Shown: one piece after another, positions 44,590 to 57,306 of the stretch
How positions within the stretch are numbered: the stretch's first letter is position 1
Layout: every line of letters starts with the position of its first letter
Assembly (NCBI GenBank): GCA_014529385.2
Contig: CM043959.1
Span: 14,879,809-14,943,808 of the forward strand
Direction of reading: 5' to 3'
Length of the DNA: 64,000 bases
From: Adiantum capillus-veneris
Lineage: Eukaryota > Streptophyta > Polypodiopsida > Polypodiales > Pteridaceae
Notes under the pieces: model-generated
What the model was told of the DNA's origin: nothing
What the model saw: only the letters and a program-made list of their open reading frames with translations
Databases searched by the model: none
Translations under genes and position numbers: made by a program

Positions 44590-44856
44590 CAACCCGTCTG
44601 TTCTTGCCGGCGAGTGTGTGTGTGTGAGAGGGAGAGAGCAACGTTCGGAGGAAATCAAGGAGAAAATAAACCTAAATTGCCTTTGGGGGGTAGTTTCAAA
44701 GAGAAGAATTTTCAAACTAGACCAACTTTTTACAATTTTAACTCCATTTTCTTGAATTTTCCAAGCGAGCTTTCTCCTTCTCCCCCTCTCTTCAACCGAT
44801 TGTTTTGTTTGTTCAACCAGCTCAAGGCTTATGTGACACACTTTTCTCGAAGATTG

Positions 44857-44924
<68 letters not shown>

Positions 44925-45410
44925 CTGCGACAATGCGATGTCTGCCACACACAGGTATGGTATCTTGCTCCATGCTAATAGTATGTGATGCAAACGTTGA
45001 TTTGTTGACGGGATGCGTGTTGGTTTGGTGCGCACTTGCAGACAACGGGCTGCTTGATGTTGCTGTGTTACGTGCTAGCGATGTGAAGCTCGCCCACGAA
45101 GCTAGGGGTTGCTTTTTTCCATGGTTGGTTGTGAGCACGGGGGGTGTAGTGTTTTGGCAAAATTGTGTAGGACCTCAACTTGCATGACGAGTTGCTATGC
45201 AATTGCTCGGTTTCTCGATCTCGCTAGCTACGTGCTCGGTCTATGGGGTTGTGGCAAGGAGGTGCCTTCATCTTCTCCTATACAATAGGGGACTTGGGTG
45301 TTTACAGGTACAACCTGTAGGTTTGATGTTGTATCTGTCTGCAACAATATATTAGGGTCAGTATTAGTGCCCTTTATCAATGACAGAGATAGATTGTGAT
45401 TAACCTGGCG

Positions 45411-45453
<43 letters not shown>

Positions 45454-46184
45454 AGGAAGAAGCAGAAGAGAATTTTAACGTCGTAGGAAACTATCCCAAG
45501 AGACCTTAAAGATCTAGCCGACGAGGAGAGAGAGAGGTTGCCAATGTGCGTGATGAAGGGGAGAGAGAGAGAGAGAGAGAGAGGCGGGGGGGTTGCCAAT
45601 GCGCGTGATGAAGGGGGAGAGAGAAATCTCTTTGATCATTCAAGCCGCAATTATTTATCCAATTGATACGCCTAATCACTAAGCTTCAAGATGATATCTC
45701 ATGGGTCATAAGTGGTGGCATCCAATTCTTCCTTAACGGGCGGTAGGCTCCAGTGCTGTGTGTGCAACCACGAAGCTTGAAGAAGGCTTGGCGACAAGGC
45801 TGTCTCAGAAACCGACAGCTTTTTGAAATCTACTTCAACAACTCTCAATAAGTTTCTGGATCCAAAAGTGTCTGCTTCTGTATGCACAATCTACAATCCT
45901 TTGATGTCGTCGTAGGTGATGATGACGATGATCGGAATTGGATCTTCGCCTATAGAATAGGGGGACTTGGGTGTTTATATGTGACTTGAAACCTGTAGTT
46001 TCGATGTTGTATTTGTGATCTACATCAATATATCGAGGTTAGGATTAGCGTCCTTCATCAGTGAGAAGGAGAGATTGTGATTTTTGTGGGTGGGTCGGTG
46101 TGGGTTTTTTTGGGGGAGGGGGAAGGGGGGAAAGAGAGCTCATGCGACCTGACGACTTTGTGTGAGAGAGAGAGGCCGTCGAAA
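44561..46184. other. Microsatellite-rich non-coding region
   Basis: AG tracts at about 44,562-44,589, 44,868-44,921, 45,414-45,448 and 45,558-45,582. A diverged direct repeat (GGGGACTTGGGTGTTTA) occurs at about 45,288 and 45,960, each copy continuing for ~130 bp. GGTTGCCAATG.GCGTGATGA occurs at about 45,536 and 45,590. The Ser/Leu-rich frames are tract artefacts. Confidence 0.55.
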
Positions 46185-46815
46185 GCGGCCGGCCATACTA
46201 GTATATATATGTGTATACGTGTGTGTTTGTGTGCATGTATGTATGTATAAGTATAAAATTTACTAGAATTATGTCAGAAAAAGCTTCACTTTAACATTCT
46301 AAAATAATAGAATGTAAGAGAAATCAAGCCATGTGAGAATGTGAAATAAAAGATGAAATAAAAAAATTTATTTAATAATCTAAAATAAAAATAACATTTA
46401 AGATAAATTTCAATCATCACGAAAAACATTGAAAGTATGCGTAACTCAACCTAGCTTCAACTTGCTTCAAGGCTTCTTCTAGAAACACATGGGTTTTTTT
46501 AGATCACTTGGTAACAAAAAGGGATAAGTAACACCTTAAAGGATTAATGAATTTAAGCTAATCTCTCAATGCAAGCACTAGGGAAACTTGCACGTAGATC
46601 GCATTTCATTTGAGAAAATACATGTCTCTCATGTTAAATTTGAGAATACTACTTAACGAGAATTCCTTATGGAAACAACGTGTGATAATTGAGGGACTTT
46701 CCCCCACTTCATTCACTTTTGTTAATGTGCCACTTGGACCCATAAGATTTTCTCATGGCAATGTTTTGTTTTGATTAAAAATAATGCGGCAATGTTTTGT
46801 TTCAATTGGAAATAA
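46185..46815 (+). repeat. Dispersed repeat family A, copy 1
   Basis: Starts near GGCCGGCCATACTAGTATAT and ends near AATGTTTTGTTTCAATTGGA. Other copies: 49,885-50,540 (+), 51,205-51,375 (+, partial), and about 55,940-56,650 (pieces inverted). No coding capacity. It may be a non-autonomous element; the ends were not proven. Confidence 0.7.
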
Positions 46816-46819
46816 TGCA

Positions 46820-47385
46820 TGTTTCTTGTGGGATGGCACTTCATAAAGCACAAAAAGTGCTTGAGGAGCTTCCTATTTGGGATGTCGTCTCTTGGAATGC
46901 ACGGATTGTGGGATATGTCCAACTTGGGCCGCACCAAGAAGCTCCAGGCTTTTGTGGATGCGAAGCCAGGGTGTCTCGCTAGATGCAATCACATATGCTT
47001 GCATCTTGAAGGCAACATTGAGGGTCAGGAAAGCTTTGTGTTTTTTTCAGCAGGTGCAGAGGGTGGGCATCACATATGCTTACACCTTGAAGGAATGTGG
47101 CATTACACAAGATATTGATATGCGAAGACAAGGTGTCTCGCTAGATGCAACAATCACATATGCTTGCATCTTGAAGGCAACAGTGAGGGTCATGAAAGCT
47201 TTGAGCTGTTTTCAACAGGTGCAGAGGGTGGGCATCACATATGCTTGCACCTTGAAGGCATGTGGCATTACACAAAATATTGATATGCGCATGTGAAACC
47301 ACGATGACATTGTTAGTCAGGGGTTGTTGAAAGAATGCGTCGTGCTTGGCACTGCCTTGGTTGACGTGAAGCAAGGGTGTGTCTG

Positions 47386-47448
<63 letters not shown>

Positions 47449-47870
47449 TTGACCGCATTTCTCTCTCTCACACACACATGGCCAAATTTGACAAAGAACT
47501 TCCGGGCTGTTTTTGACGGATGCGAAGCGAGGGTGTCTCGAGCTGTAATCACATACACTTACATGTTGAAGGCAACTGTGAGGTCAGGGAGCTCTAGGCT
47601 ATTTTCAACAGATGTAGAGAGAGGAAATCTCCTCTGGCGGTGCCTACGTACTAGGGCAAAGAAGGTTTGGGCTATTTTCGGCTGCAGTGCACTTCTTCAT
47701 AAATCACAAAAAGTGCTTGAGGAGCTTCCTTTATGGGATGTCATCTCTTCGAATGCACTGATTGTGGGATATACCCAACTTGGACCGCACCAAGAAGCGA
47801 GGGTGCCTCTCTTGATGCAATCACATATGCTTAAAATAAGGAGAGGTAAAGAGATATAGCTATATAGGTA
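46820..47870 (+). pseudogene. PLS-type pentatricopeptide repeat gene, shattered
   Basis: Fragments read KVLEELPIWDVVSWNARIVG then YVQLG (46,850-46,940), GVSLDAITYACILKATLRV, and again GVSLDATITYACILKA, then HDDIVSQGLLKECVVLGTAL then VD (about 47,303-47,365). After an AG tract (47,388-47,444) come KVLEELPLWDVISSNALIVG then YTQLG (47,705-47,780). These follow the PPR plan of organellar RNA-editing factors (VSWNALI.GY, PD..TY..ILKACG, G..LD..VGTALVDMYAKCG). The repeats are out of order and shifted, so this is a rearranged pseudogene. No DYW or E domain was seen. Confidence 0.75.
47388..47444. repeat. (AG)n microsatellite inside the PPR pseudogene
   Basis: About 57 bp. It follows directly after the PPR piece ending in ALVD, where MYAKCG would be expected. 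Confidence 0.93.
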
Positions 47871-47947
47871 TAGCCTCTGTGTGTGTGACTATACGTTGGT
47901 CGGTGTCTTTTTGTGTGCAGTCACTCGACCGTCACATCGGGTGATCC

Positions 47948-47950
<3 letters not shown>

Positions 47951-48007
<57 letters not shown>
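47951..48007. repeat. (AG)n microsatellite
   Basis: About 56 bp of AG. Confidence 0.93.
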
Positions 48008-48009
<2 letters not shown>

Positions 48010-48298
48010 TACATCTTGAAGACAACAGTGAATGTCAGGGAGCTCCGAGCATATTTTAATAGCTGCGGATATATTCCATCCAATAAAAAAGCAGGGTGAC
48101 TCTCGCAAGAAGCGATAGAGCGACTATTTCTTTGTCATTTATAAGCTTAGTATCTTCTTATGAATTATAGATGAAACATGGTGTAGCCTCAAGCAAGGTA
48201 TATTTGCTGAGAAGCAAAAGACTAAGATTTATTAGTGCTGCTAGATTTATGATTCATGTGCTTTTTGATGAATTTCTAATCCTTTATATGTATGAATG

Positions 48299-48901
48299 AA
48301 GATGGATCCTAACGCCTCTGTGACTTACACACTAGGAAGACGATCTCAACACGTCCGAGGTAAAATATTGTATATGTGTATTTGTGACATTTTGATACTT
48401 TAAAGAATTTAAATCTCACAGTCAACAATTATGTATTAGATCCACCATTATGGAGGGGTCCAATCACAGCCATGCAGGTGATTCATCTACTCGAGGACTT
48501 GGATGTAGCAAGGTAACAATGTTGATGTTGATATAGTAAAGTAATAGATTTTGTGTATCAAAATATCTATCTATATTAATAGCTTTTTGTTTGGCTATAT
48601 ATTACAATATTACCCAGAATTGTTGATGGTGGGTATATATCATGCTTCATATGATCCGAACTTGCTGTGCTACATTCAAGTTGCTATTCAGAGAGGATTC
48701 AGAGCACGTGTGATCATTGTAGAGTTAGGCAGAACCCGTCCATTCAATGTTATGTTTTCTCAGAATCTTAGTCTCGGTGCTTGGTTCCTACGTGTTTTTG
48801 TGTTAGGATCTCTTCCTCTAGTGATTGGTAGATGTGTTTTACATCATGGACCATGGGTGGTTCGATACCGCAGTAGGGCATGTCGTAGGCTACATTTTTG
48901 A
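48299..48901 (+). other. Possible spliced gene fragment, unrecognised
   Basis: Exon-like pieces: 48,299-48,359 (MKMDPNASVTYTLGRRSQHV, then donor GTAAAA); about 48,422-48,512 (acceptor TCACAG, reading VNNYVLDPPLWRGPITAMQV then IHLLEDLD, donor GTAAC); and an open frame to 48,901 (YYPELLMVGIYHASYDPNLL, ending RSRACRRLHF). Phases of the first two join cleanly; the third needs another acceptor or a shift. No family recognised. Confidence 0.28.
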
Positions 48902-49126
48902 GCGTAGAAAGCTTAAGTCTCTACGCATGTTATATTTTTTAACATGAGAAATATCACTTACTCTATATGTTAGTCCAAAGTTAATTTGAAAATATGTTGT
49001 GAAGACTTTTGTTTATGTTGCTGCATAAAGGTTTTCATGTGAACTTGCAAAGATTCAAATGTTGTCTTCTCAAATGCTTATTCTTCTTAAATTAAATATT
49101 TCATCTTATAAACTTCCAACACATAC

Positions 49127-49129
<3 letters not shown>

Positions 49130-49181
<52 letters not shown>

Positions 49182-49453
49182 CTCGCTTCAAGAGAGAGAG
49201 AGAGGAAAAGAGAGAGAGAGAGAGAGCTTTGCAAATCTCTCTCTCCATCGCTCTCTCTCTCTCTAGCTAGAGAGAGAGAGAGAGAGAGAATCCATCTAGT
49301 ATGTAGACAAAGGAAAATGCTCGAAAAACATCAAGGTTTAGTGTAATCCCACCCACGAATTTTGAGATTTACCTCTAAATTTTAAATTTGAAGGAAGACT
49401 AATTTTAAATTTGAAGGAGGACTAATAAAGGAGGGCCCTATAGCCCTGATGAT

Positions 49454-49515
<62 letters not shown>

Positions 49516-49661
49516 TCCACCTAGTATGTAGACAAAGAAAAATGCTCGAAAAACACCAAGGTTTAGTGTAATCCCACCTATGAATTTTGAGATTTACCTC
49601 TAAATTTTAAATTTGAAGGAGGACTAATGAAGGAGGGCCCTATAGCCCTGATGACTGCGCA

Positions 49662-49730
<69 letters not shown>

Positions 49731-49870
49731 CACCAGAAGAGGACGGCTATACTAGATTTTAAATTCTTCGACAGTGTAGACTTCAACACTAGGTAGAGAG
49801 AGAGAGAGAGAGAGAGTAGTTTGCTTTATTTGTTTTTATGAAATTTTCCATAAGCAAAAAGCTTGAGGAT
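49130..49870. repeat. ~224-bp direct duplication with CT/AG/TG microsatellites
   Basis: CACCTAGTATGTAGACAAAG-type units occur at about 49,290 and 49,515, each followed by AATGCTCGAAAAACA and GGTTTAGTGTAATCCCACC. Between and around them are AG tracts (49,265-49,288, 49,458-49,511, 49,685-49,728, 49,797-49,816), CT (49,131-49,166) and TG runs. The GTGTAATCCCACC motif recurs inverted at 61.2-62.3 kb (family B). Confidence 0.72.
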
Positions 49871-49884
49871 AATAGAGACCATGC

Positions 49885-50540
49885 CGCCGCCGAAAACGAT
49901 GCCGTTTTACTAATATGTATAGAATTTACTAGAATTATCTAAGGTAAAGCTTCACTTTAGCATTCTAAAATAATCGAATACAAGAGAAGTCAAACCATGT
50001 GAGGATGTGAAATGAAAGCTGACATAATCGAATACAAGAGAAGTCAAACCATGTGAGGATGTGAAATGAAAGCTGACATAGAAAGATTCATTTAATAATT
50101 TAAAATGAAAATAACATTTAAGGGAAGTCTCAATCATCATGGAAAACATTGAAAGTATGGCTAACTCAACCTAGCTCTAAGGCTTCTTTTAGAAAGTCAA
50201 AAGAACATGGGTTTTTTTCCTATCAATTGGTTTTTTTCGATCACTTACCTTAAGGATTAATGAATTTAAGCTACTCTCTCAATGAAAGCACTAGGGAAAC
50301 TTGTATGTAGATCGCATTTCATTTGAGAAAATGCATGTCTCTCATGTTGAATTTGAGAATACCACTTAATGAGATTTCCTTATGGAAACAAAGTGTGAAT
50401 ATTGAAGGACTTTCCCCCACTTCATTCACTTTTGTTAATGTGCCACTTGGACCCATGAGATTTTCTCATGGCAATGTTTTGTTTTGATTGGAAATAATGC
50501 GGCAATGTTTTGTTTCAATTGGAAATAATGCACGTTTCTT
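49885..50540 (+). repeat. Dispersed repeat family A, copy 2
   Basis: Similar over most of its length to 46,185-46,815. It contains an internal tandem duplication of ~55 bp (AATCGAATACAAGAGAAGTC at about 49,972 and 50,027). A downstream flank (50,540-50,660) matches 55,950-56,090 in inverted orientation. Confidence 0.75.
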
Positions 50541-51144
50541 GACGAAAGGATACAAGACAAAATTAAGAGGTATTAAATTAATCAATGAATAAAATTAAGT
50601 AGACAAGGATACCCTTGAGGTATTTTGAAATCCCCCACAAGAACGTACATTATTTTCAAGTGAAACAAAACATTTGTAACCTCCACTGTGAGATTGCTAA
50701 GAAGAATAACTAGGAAAAGGTGATATCTGCAGTGATAAGTGTTGGCGATCAAGGAGTGTGCTGTGAGCAGGGCTCTCTCCTTGGTAATAACCCCAAGCCA
50801 ACCTTTGTCCACTTGGTTTAATCAGTTTTAGGTTGGCACCCTTTATCACTTGATGTAAAAGTTCCCTTGTGTCTTTGGTGACTATTGATGCCATGGCTTG
50901 GTAGGAGCATGGCTTTAGATGTAGCTTTTTTGGTTTCATAATTTATACATACACTCACTATTGTGAGTTTGGCAGAAGAAAAATGTATTCTTTAAGGGAA
51001 AAGAAAGGTATACTTGGATGATGTCATAATATGCAAGGGTTATATTTGCTTTTAGATTTTGTGTAAAGATTTTTAATTTTATTTGTGCTTGTTCACAGGT
51101 CTTGTAAGACCTTCCGAATGAGAGTATGCTTGATACACTATCTA

Positions 51145-51204
<60 letters not shown>

Positions 51205-51939
51205 GTTTGAGAATATTACCTAATGAGATTTTCTCATGGAAAGAAAGTGTGATAATTGTCGGAGTTTCTCCTCCAATTCATTCACTTTTGTTAATCTCCC
51301 ACTTGGACTCATGAGATTTTCTTGTGGCAATGTTTTGTTTCAATTAGAAATAATGTATGTTTCTTGTGGGGGGATTTCTATACTTCTATACTTTGAAGCA
51401 ACTTAAAATTTTCAAGGAAGGAGAGGGTCTCCACTTGTCACTCCTTTGTTCATTTTTAAAAAAACCTTACAAAAAATCTAATCTAAACTGCAAAAATAAA
51501 AGGTAAGATTGTAAGAAATGACGGCCTTCAGAATGTAAAAAATGACAAGCCTTTTGAAATGTACCGTCAAAGGACTTTTTATTCTACATAAAATAAATGT
51601 TTTAGTTTGATTGCACATAACAAAAAAGGGATAACTGTAGTGGAGGTTTTGTTACTTAATGCGAATTTACTTTTTGAAGATACACCAAAAAAGGAAGAAT
51701 TTTAGTAAAAATTTTGCTATTTGATGAAAATGTAATTTTTGAAGATATATTTGGCTTTATCTTTTCAAGGAGCTTTTTTCAAAACCAATATTGAATTTTT
51801 AAAAAAGTTTTGGAAGTGTGTAATTCTTTAAAGAGCTTGAGAAAAAGAAAAAAGCTCGCTTAACGTTGACTTGGGGTTGTCTTGCTTTGAAGATAATGAC
51901 ATACAAATACAGGGGTCATTATCCACGCTATTGACCATG

Positions 51940-51997
<58 letters not shown>

Positions 51998-52508
51998 ATC
52001 ACATTGCATGTGTGTGCGTACACGTGCACATGCATTAGAGAGATAGAGAGAAAGAAGGATTTTATCATTGAGTTCACGCATCCTTCAAATTTTTAGGATA
52101 TTATTTTTTGGCATTAGTGTATTTTTAAAAGGGTAGTTATAATTTTTCACCCTTAGAAAATGGATTAAATGCCCGACAAATGGGTAGAGAGATAGCCCAG
52201 TTGATGGACCTTTTATCAATTCTTGGATATTTTGTTCTTTTTATTTTTAAGGGAACCTGTGGACCATGCTTTAAAATATACAAATTCTTTAAGTTTTTCC
52301 AGGCAAGGGTGCAATCAAAAATCATCTTGAGAGAGAGAGAGAGAGAGAAGTGTAGAGAGGACAATTTTTTCGTGCCCAACAAATGACCTAGGAGGAGAGA
52401 GACACAGAGAACAAAATGTTCAAGGATGTATGAACAATCTAAAGAGACGTTAAAAGTTACAAGACAATTCTTCAACAAAAGTGAATATTTATGGGGAGGA
52501 GGAGGAGA

Positions 52509-52550
<42 letters not shown>

Positions 52551-52770
52551 AGAAGAGGAAGAACAAAATTTCTAATGTCATCACAACAATCCCAAAAGAT
52601 ATATTTGACAACATGGGTGAGAAGAAAGTTATTTTTGTTTCATCTTCTCTCTCTCTCTCTCTCTCCACACACACACACACACACACACACATTTTGATAA
52701 AAGGAGAATGTGAAATGTTATAGGAATATCGGATGAGATCTCAAAGATCTATCCGATGGTCGGTCGGTCG

Positions 52771-52824
<54 letters not shown>

Positions 52825-53400
52825 ATACCAATTGTAGCCATCTTTACTTTTCTTTCAAAAAAATGAGAAAAAGGAGTTCGCTTTTCCTTTTTAAATGTCC
52901 ACTTGGGATCCTCACTTCAACTAGAGGGTTTTGGGGGGGGGGGGGGGGAGGGGAGAGGGAAGGGACGAGGGGAGCATATAAATTTGAATGCCATAGTTAC
53001 TATAGTGGAACAATAGCAAGATGCCTCAAGACATGTGACAAATCTTTACTTCAAGCATATATATATATGTACGTGTGTGTGTGTGTGTGCACGCTTGCTA
53101 TGTGTACATATAGACATAATTGGAACAACAACAAGATGCCTCAAGACCTATGTAACAAATCTTCTATTCAAGCATATATATATATGTGTGTGTGTGTGTG
53201 TGTATGTGGGGGGGGGGGTTGTGTATAATGTGTACAAAACGATATATATATATATGTGTGCATACATACACACACACACACATATATATATGTATATTTA
53301 TATATATATATGTATGTGTATGCATATGTATATATATACATACATAGATATATCCATGTATATAAGTATGTATACGTCTCTCTCTCTCTACACACACACA
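50541..53400. other. Non-coding, microsatellite-rich
   Basis: Partial family A copy at 51,205-51,375. CT then TA tract at 51,149-51,204. AG tracts at 51,941-51,996, 52,330-52,348, 52,512-52,549 and 52,772-52,820. CT then CA at 52,648-52,691. Mixed TATATG/CACACA runs at 53,060-53,400. G-run at 52,932-52,949. No gene seen; 52,985-53,210 contains two diverged copies of AACAA.AGCAAGATGCCTCAAGAC. Confidence 0.6.
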
Positions 53401-53409
53401 CACATGCTT

Positions 53410-53618
53410 CAAATCTTTGAAATAATTTGAGACTTTTTCTATGATGTCAGAATATTCTATAAGTTATTTATTGACATGAAAAGTTTCATAAACTCTTGAC
53501 TTCTTCATACGCGACCCTCCCCCTCTACCCTTGCATAGTGTTGATGAGATAAGATGCTCGTAGCCTAGTGTATCAACAAATAGCGGTGACCCCATGTGTG
53601 TCTCCCTTGACTAGGAAA

Positions 53619-53696
<78 letters not shown>

Positions 53697-53981
53697 CCAA
53701 GCCTTTGTGAACATTTTGGCACCTTCTCTTTTGTAGTCGAAATGGACTTCACTTTGTTGATGCATCTATAATGCACATCTTTTTCCCATTAAGATGCACA
53801 CCAGAAGCACTAGTAATCTCTAAACTTGCAATTTTAGAGCATTTTTTGACTTTTTTTATCCACTTTACTTCCTATTAACATGGTTTGAGACCGGTTAATC
53901 TAGACTCTCAACCACTAAGCTTAGGAAAGCCTTCTACAAACACTACTTGCAAGAAGTGGTCATGTTGCTTAGCTTAAATAA

Positions 53982-54023
<42 letters not shown>

Positions 54024-54267
54024 GTTTAACATCACCAGAATAAATAATCGAGTGACAAATACTATCAAATGAGTTTTGAGAGGGAGAGAGATGACAAAGA
54101 GAAAGAGAGAGAAGAAGAAGAAGACAAGAAGGCAAGAGGCCTAAAAATATGTTAACAAGTTTCGATTTTTGAATGCAAGTGCTTACACGAGTGCATACTT
54201 TCTCAAGGAGGGAGAGAGGGTGGAATTTTTAATATTGTAGAAACCCATCACAGTGACCTCAAAATTC

Positions 54268-54304
<37 letters not shown>

Positions 54305-54535
54305 ATCGTCCTTAAATGTTATGTATGTGCACATGTATAAATATCTATATGTATTCTATAATGGCAGAGAGAGTGTACTTTACATGTGTCGAGAACTGCG
54401 AAATGAAGGCTACAGTCTAAAAACCCTCTGCACACGATAAAGTTGGAGAGAGAAAAACAGAGAGAGAGGCCGCCGAAGGCGGCCGGCCGTACTAGTATAT
54501 ATATGTGTGTGTGTGTGTTGTAAGTAGTAAGTATG

Positions 54536-54591
<56 letters not shown>

Positions 54592-55509
54592 TAGAGATAG
54601 AGATAGAGATAGAGATAGATAGATAGATTGAGAGAGAGGGAGAGCTTGACTTATGTGAGTCATCTCTGTATCATTTCAATTTTATCAGATGCTTTCAATC
54701 TTTGAAATAATTTGAGATTTTTTCTATGATGTTAGAATATTTGATCACTTCTTTATTGACATAAAATTTGTCATAAACTCTTGACTTCTCCACACGTAAC
54801 TCTCCCCTTCTACCCCTGCACTGTGTCAATCAGAGAAAATGTTTGCAAACTAGTGTATCAACAAATAGCGGTGGCCGCCTGTGTGTCTCCCTTGACTAGG
54901 CAACGTGCCTCCCTCTCCCTCTCTCTCAAGCCCTCGATAACCTTTTGGAACCTATCCTTTTTGTAGCTAAAATGGACTTCACTTTGTCGATGTATCCACA
55001 ATGCACATCTCCTTTCCATTAAGATGCACACCAAAAGTACTAATAATCTGTAAAATCTACAATTTTAGAGAAGTCTTTGCATATTTTTACCCGCGTTACT
55101 TCCTATTAACGGGGTTTGAGACCTGTTAATTTAGACTCTCAATGGCTAAGCTTAGGAAAACCTTCTCCAAACACTACGGACAAGGAGTCATCATGTTGCA
55201 TAATTTTAATAAGACACACACGTGCGCGCGCGTGCACACATCATAAACACACACAAAGTGTTTAACATTAGCAAAATAAATAATTGAGTGACAAATACTA
55301 TCAAATGAGTTTTGAGAGAGAGAGAGAGAGAGAGAGATAAGAAGAAGAAGAAAAACAAGGTAAGAGGCCTAAAAAATATAGTTAACGAGTCTCGATTTTT
55401 GAATGCAAGTGTTTACACGATTGCATACTTTCTCAAGGAGGGAGAGGGGGTGGGATTTTTAATATTGTAGAAATAATCACAATGACCTCAAAGTTTGGGG
55501 GGGAGGGGG

Positions 55510-55550
<41 letters not shown>

Positions 55551-55560
55551 AATCTTCCTT
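53410..55560 (+). repeat. Segmental tandem duplication, offset about 1.25 kb
   Basis: AATCTTTGAAATAATTTGAG lies at 53,412 and 54,697. ATCAACAAATAGCGGTG lies near 53,572 and 54,858. AAGAGGCCTAAAAA lies at 54,134 and 55,362. Both copies end in an AG tract (54,270-54,302; 55,513-55,549). The first copy has a 36-C run where the second has plain CTCCCTCTC. No coding capacity. Confidence 0.85.
53621..53692 (+). repeat. Poly-C (about 36) plus (CT)n
   Basis: An uninterrupted C-run at about 53,622-53,657 directly followed by CT. The run length is unreliable in most sequencing data. Confidence 0.9.
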
Positions 55561-56296
55561 AAACGTTAGATTGACGTACGGGAACAAATACTATAGGTAG
55601 CATGTTTGAAGACCATGTATATAATGGTGGCAACTAATAAATTAAATCCATGAAGTTTCTTGGAGACAAAGAAATGTAGCCCATGATCCAGGCTAAAATG
55701 TAAGACAAGAATCCTCATGTGATCAAAAGCTGAGCACAAGTAGGGTATGATATTTATACTCTCAAGGTTTCAAGGGACATATGGTGTGTACGAGAAGAGG
55801 AGCGCTCTCCTACATAGCTTCAGTCTGGTCTCACATTTAAGTATACATGTAAGAAGAGAGTATTGATAGTGTTCCACTTAAAAGAGAAGATATCATTATA
55901 AAAATAAAAACGATGTTTAACAGCAACGCACGAGTCACATACTAGTTAGAATACCTCAAAGATGTCCTTGTCTACTTAATTTTATTGATTGATTGTTTCA
56001 ATATCTCTTAATAAAAAAAAATCAATAAATAAAATTAAATGAACAAAGACACCTTTGAGATATGCTAAAGGCCCCACAAGAAAAGTACATTAGCTACAAT
56101 AGAAACAAAATATTGCCACGAGAAAATCTCATGAGTCCAATTAAGTGCCCAAAATGACTTTTTTTTTAGTGAAGCCATTAACTGTTTAGGGGGAGGGAAA
56201 GAAATGAAAAGGGAAGGGTGGGGAAAAAAAAAAGGAAAGGAGAAGGAGGGGGGGGGGGGAATTGTTTTTTTTTAGTGCTAAAGGGAACTCCTAAGG
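55561..56296. other. Non-coding, inverted family A pieces
   Basis: About 55,940-56,160 matches family A and its flank in inverted orientation. G- and A-rich runs lie at 56,190-56,260. No gene seen. Confidence 0.45.
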
Positions 56297-56485
56297 GCAG
56301 CACAGGTGAATAGTCTAGTGGTTAAGCTTCAACTTTATACTCTCTACGTGCTGAGGTCAAATCCTAGCCATTAGGATTAGTTTTAAATTGTGAATTGAAT
56401 GGAGATGCTAATTGAACATGCTAAAACATCTTGAGACATTCTATGTAATGGAAACCGAAGGTGGAGCCATTTTTTAATAAAAAAG
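56297..56485 (+). repeat. tRNA-derived SINE-like unit
   Basis: Box A-like TAGTCTAGTGGTTAAG (about 56,313) and box B-like GAGGTCAAATCCTAGCC (about 56,353) lie ~40 bp apart, the layout of an RNA polymerase III promoter. A non-tRNA body follows. The tail is a T/A-rich stretch near 56,470. There is no full cloverleaf, so this is not a functional tRNA. Confidence 0.5.
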
Positions 56486-57244
56486 AATGAAATGGATAAA
56501 AAGTTCCTCAATTATCACACTGTTTCTATGAGGAAATCTCATTAGGTAGTATTCTCAAATTCCACCTGGGACTCCGATGGGAGAGATGCATTTTCCCAAA
56601 GAAGAAGCCATCTACATGCAAGTTTTCCTAGTGAATTTGCCACGAGGAAGTACTTTTAAATTCATTAATCTTTAAGATCTTAGGTGTCCTTTTTTGTTTC
56701 CAAGTGATAGAAAAAATCCATGAATTTTTCTCCCTCAAAGTGGGTGTTGATTTACAATAAAGTGAGCAAAAAGCTTAGTTTCTCACAAGGAAATTGCTTA
56801 TAAACTTCCTGTGGAAGGACCAGGCTATTATTCCTTATGTGCAAGTTCTATTTAGTCAAAGTATAAAGATATTGAAGGTACTATTATTTTTTTTATGTGC
56901 AAGCTTCTATCTATACTTCTATTAGGCAGCTTGAGATTTTCAAGCTCTTTGAGTCCCTCCACATGTCACATGTTGGAGGGGTGGACATTTTGTTTTGGTT
57001 GGTTTTTCAAAAAAAAAAAAAGGTTAAAAAAAACAAGCGCAGACTTGATGGGTTAGAGTCAGATTAGACTACTCATCGTGCATGCTGCGTTTAATGGATC
57101 CGACGAGCCCGTTGAGTCACTGTGTGTGTGTGTGTGTGTGTGAGGCCTGTCGTGCATGCCCTCCCCAATCAAGGCAAGTTTGTGCATGCACTGCCCAATC
57201 AAGGCTACGACGTTGGAGAGCCCAGTCAAGGCAAGCGCATATGC

Positions 57245-57306
<62 letters not shown>

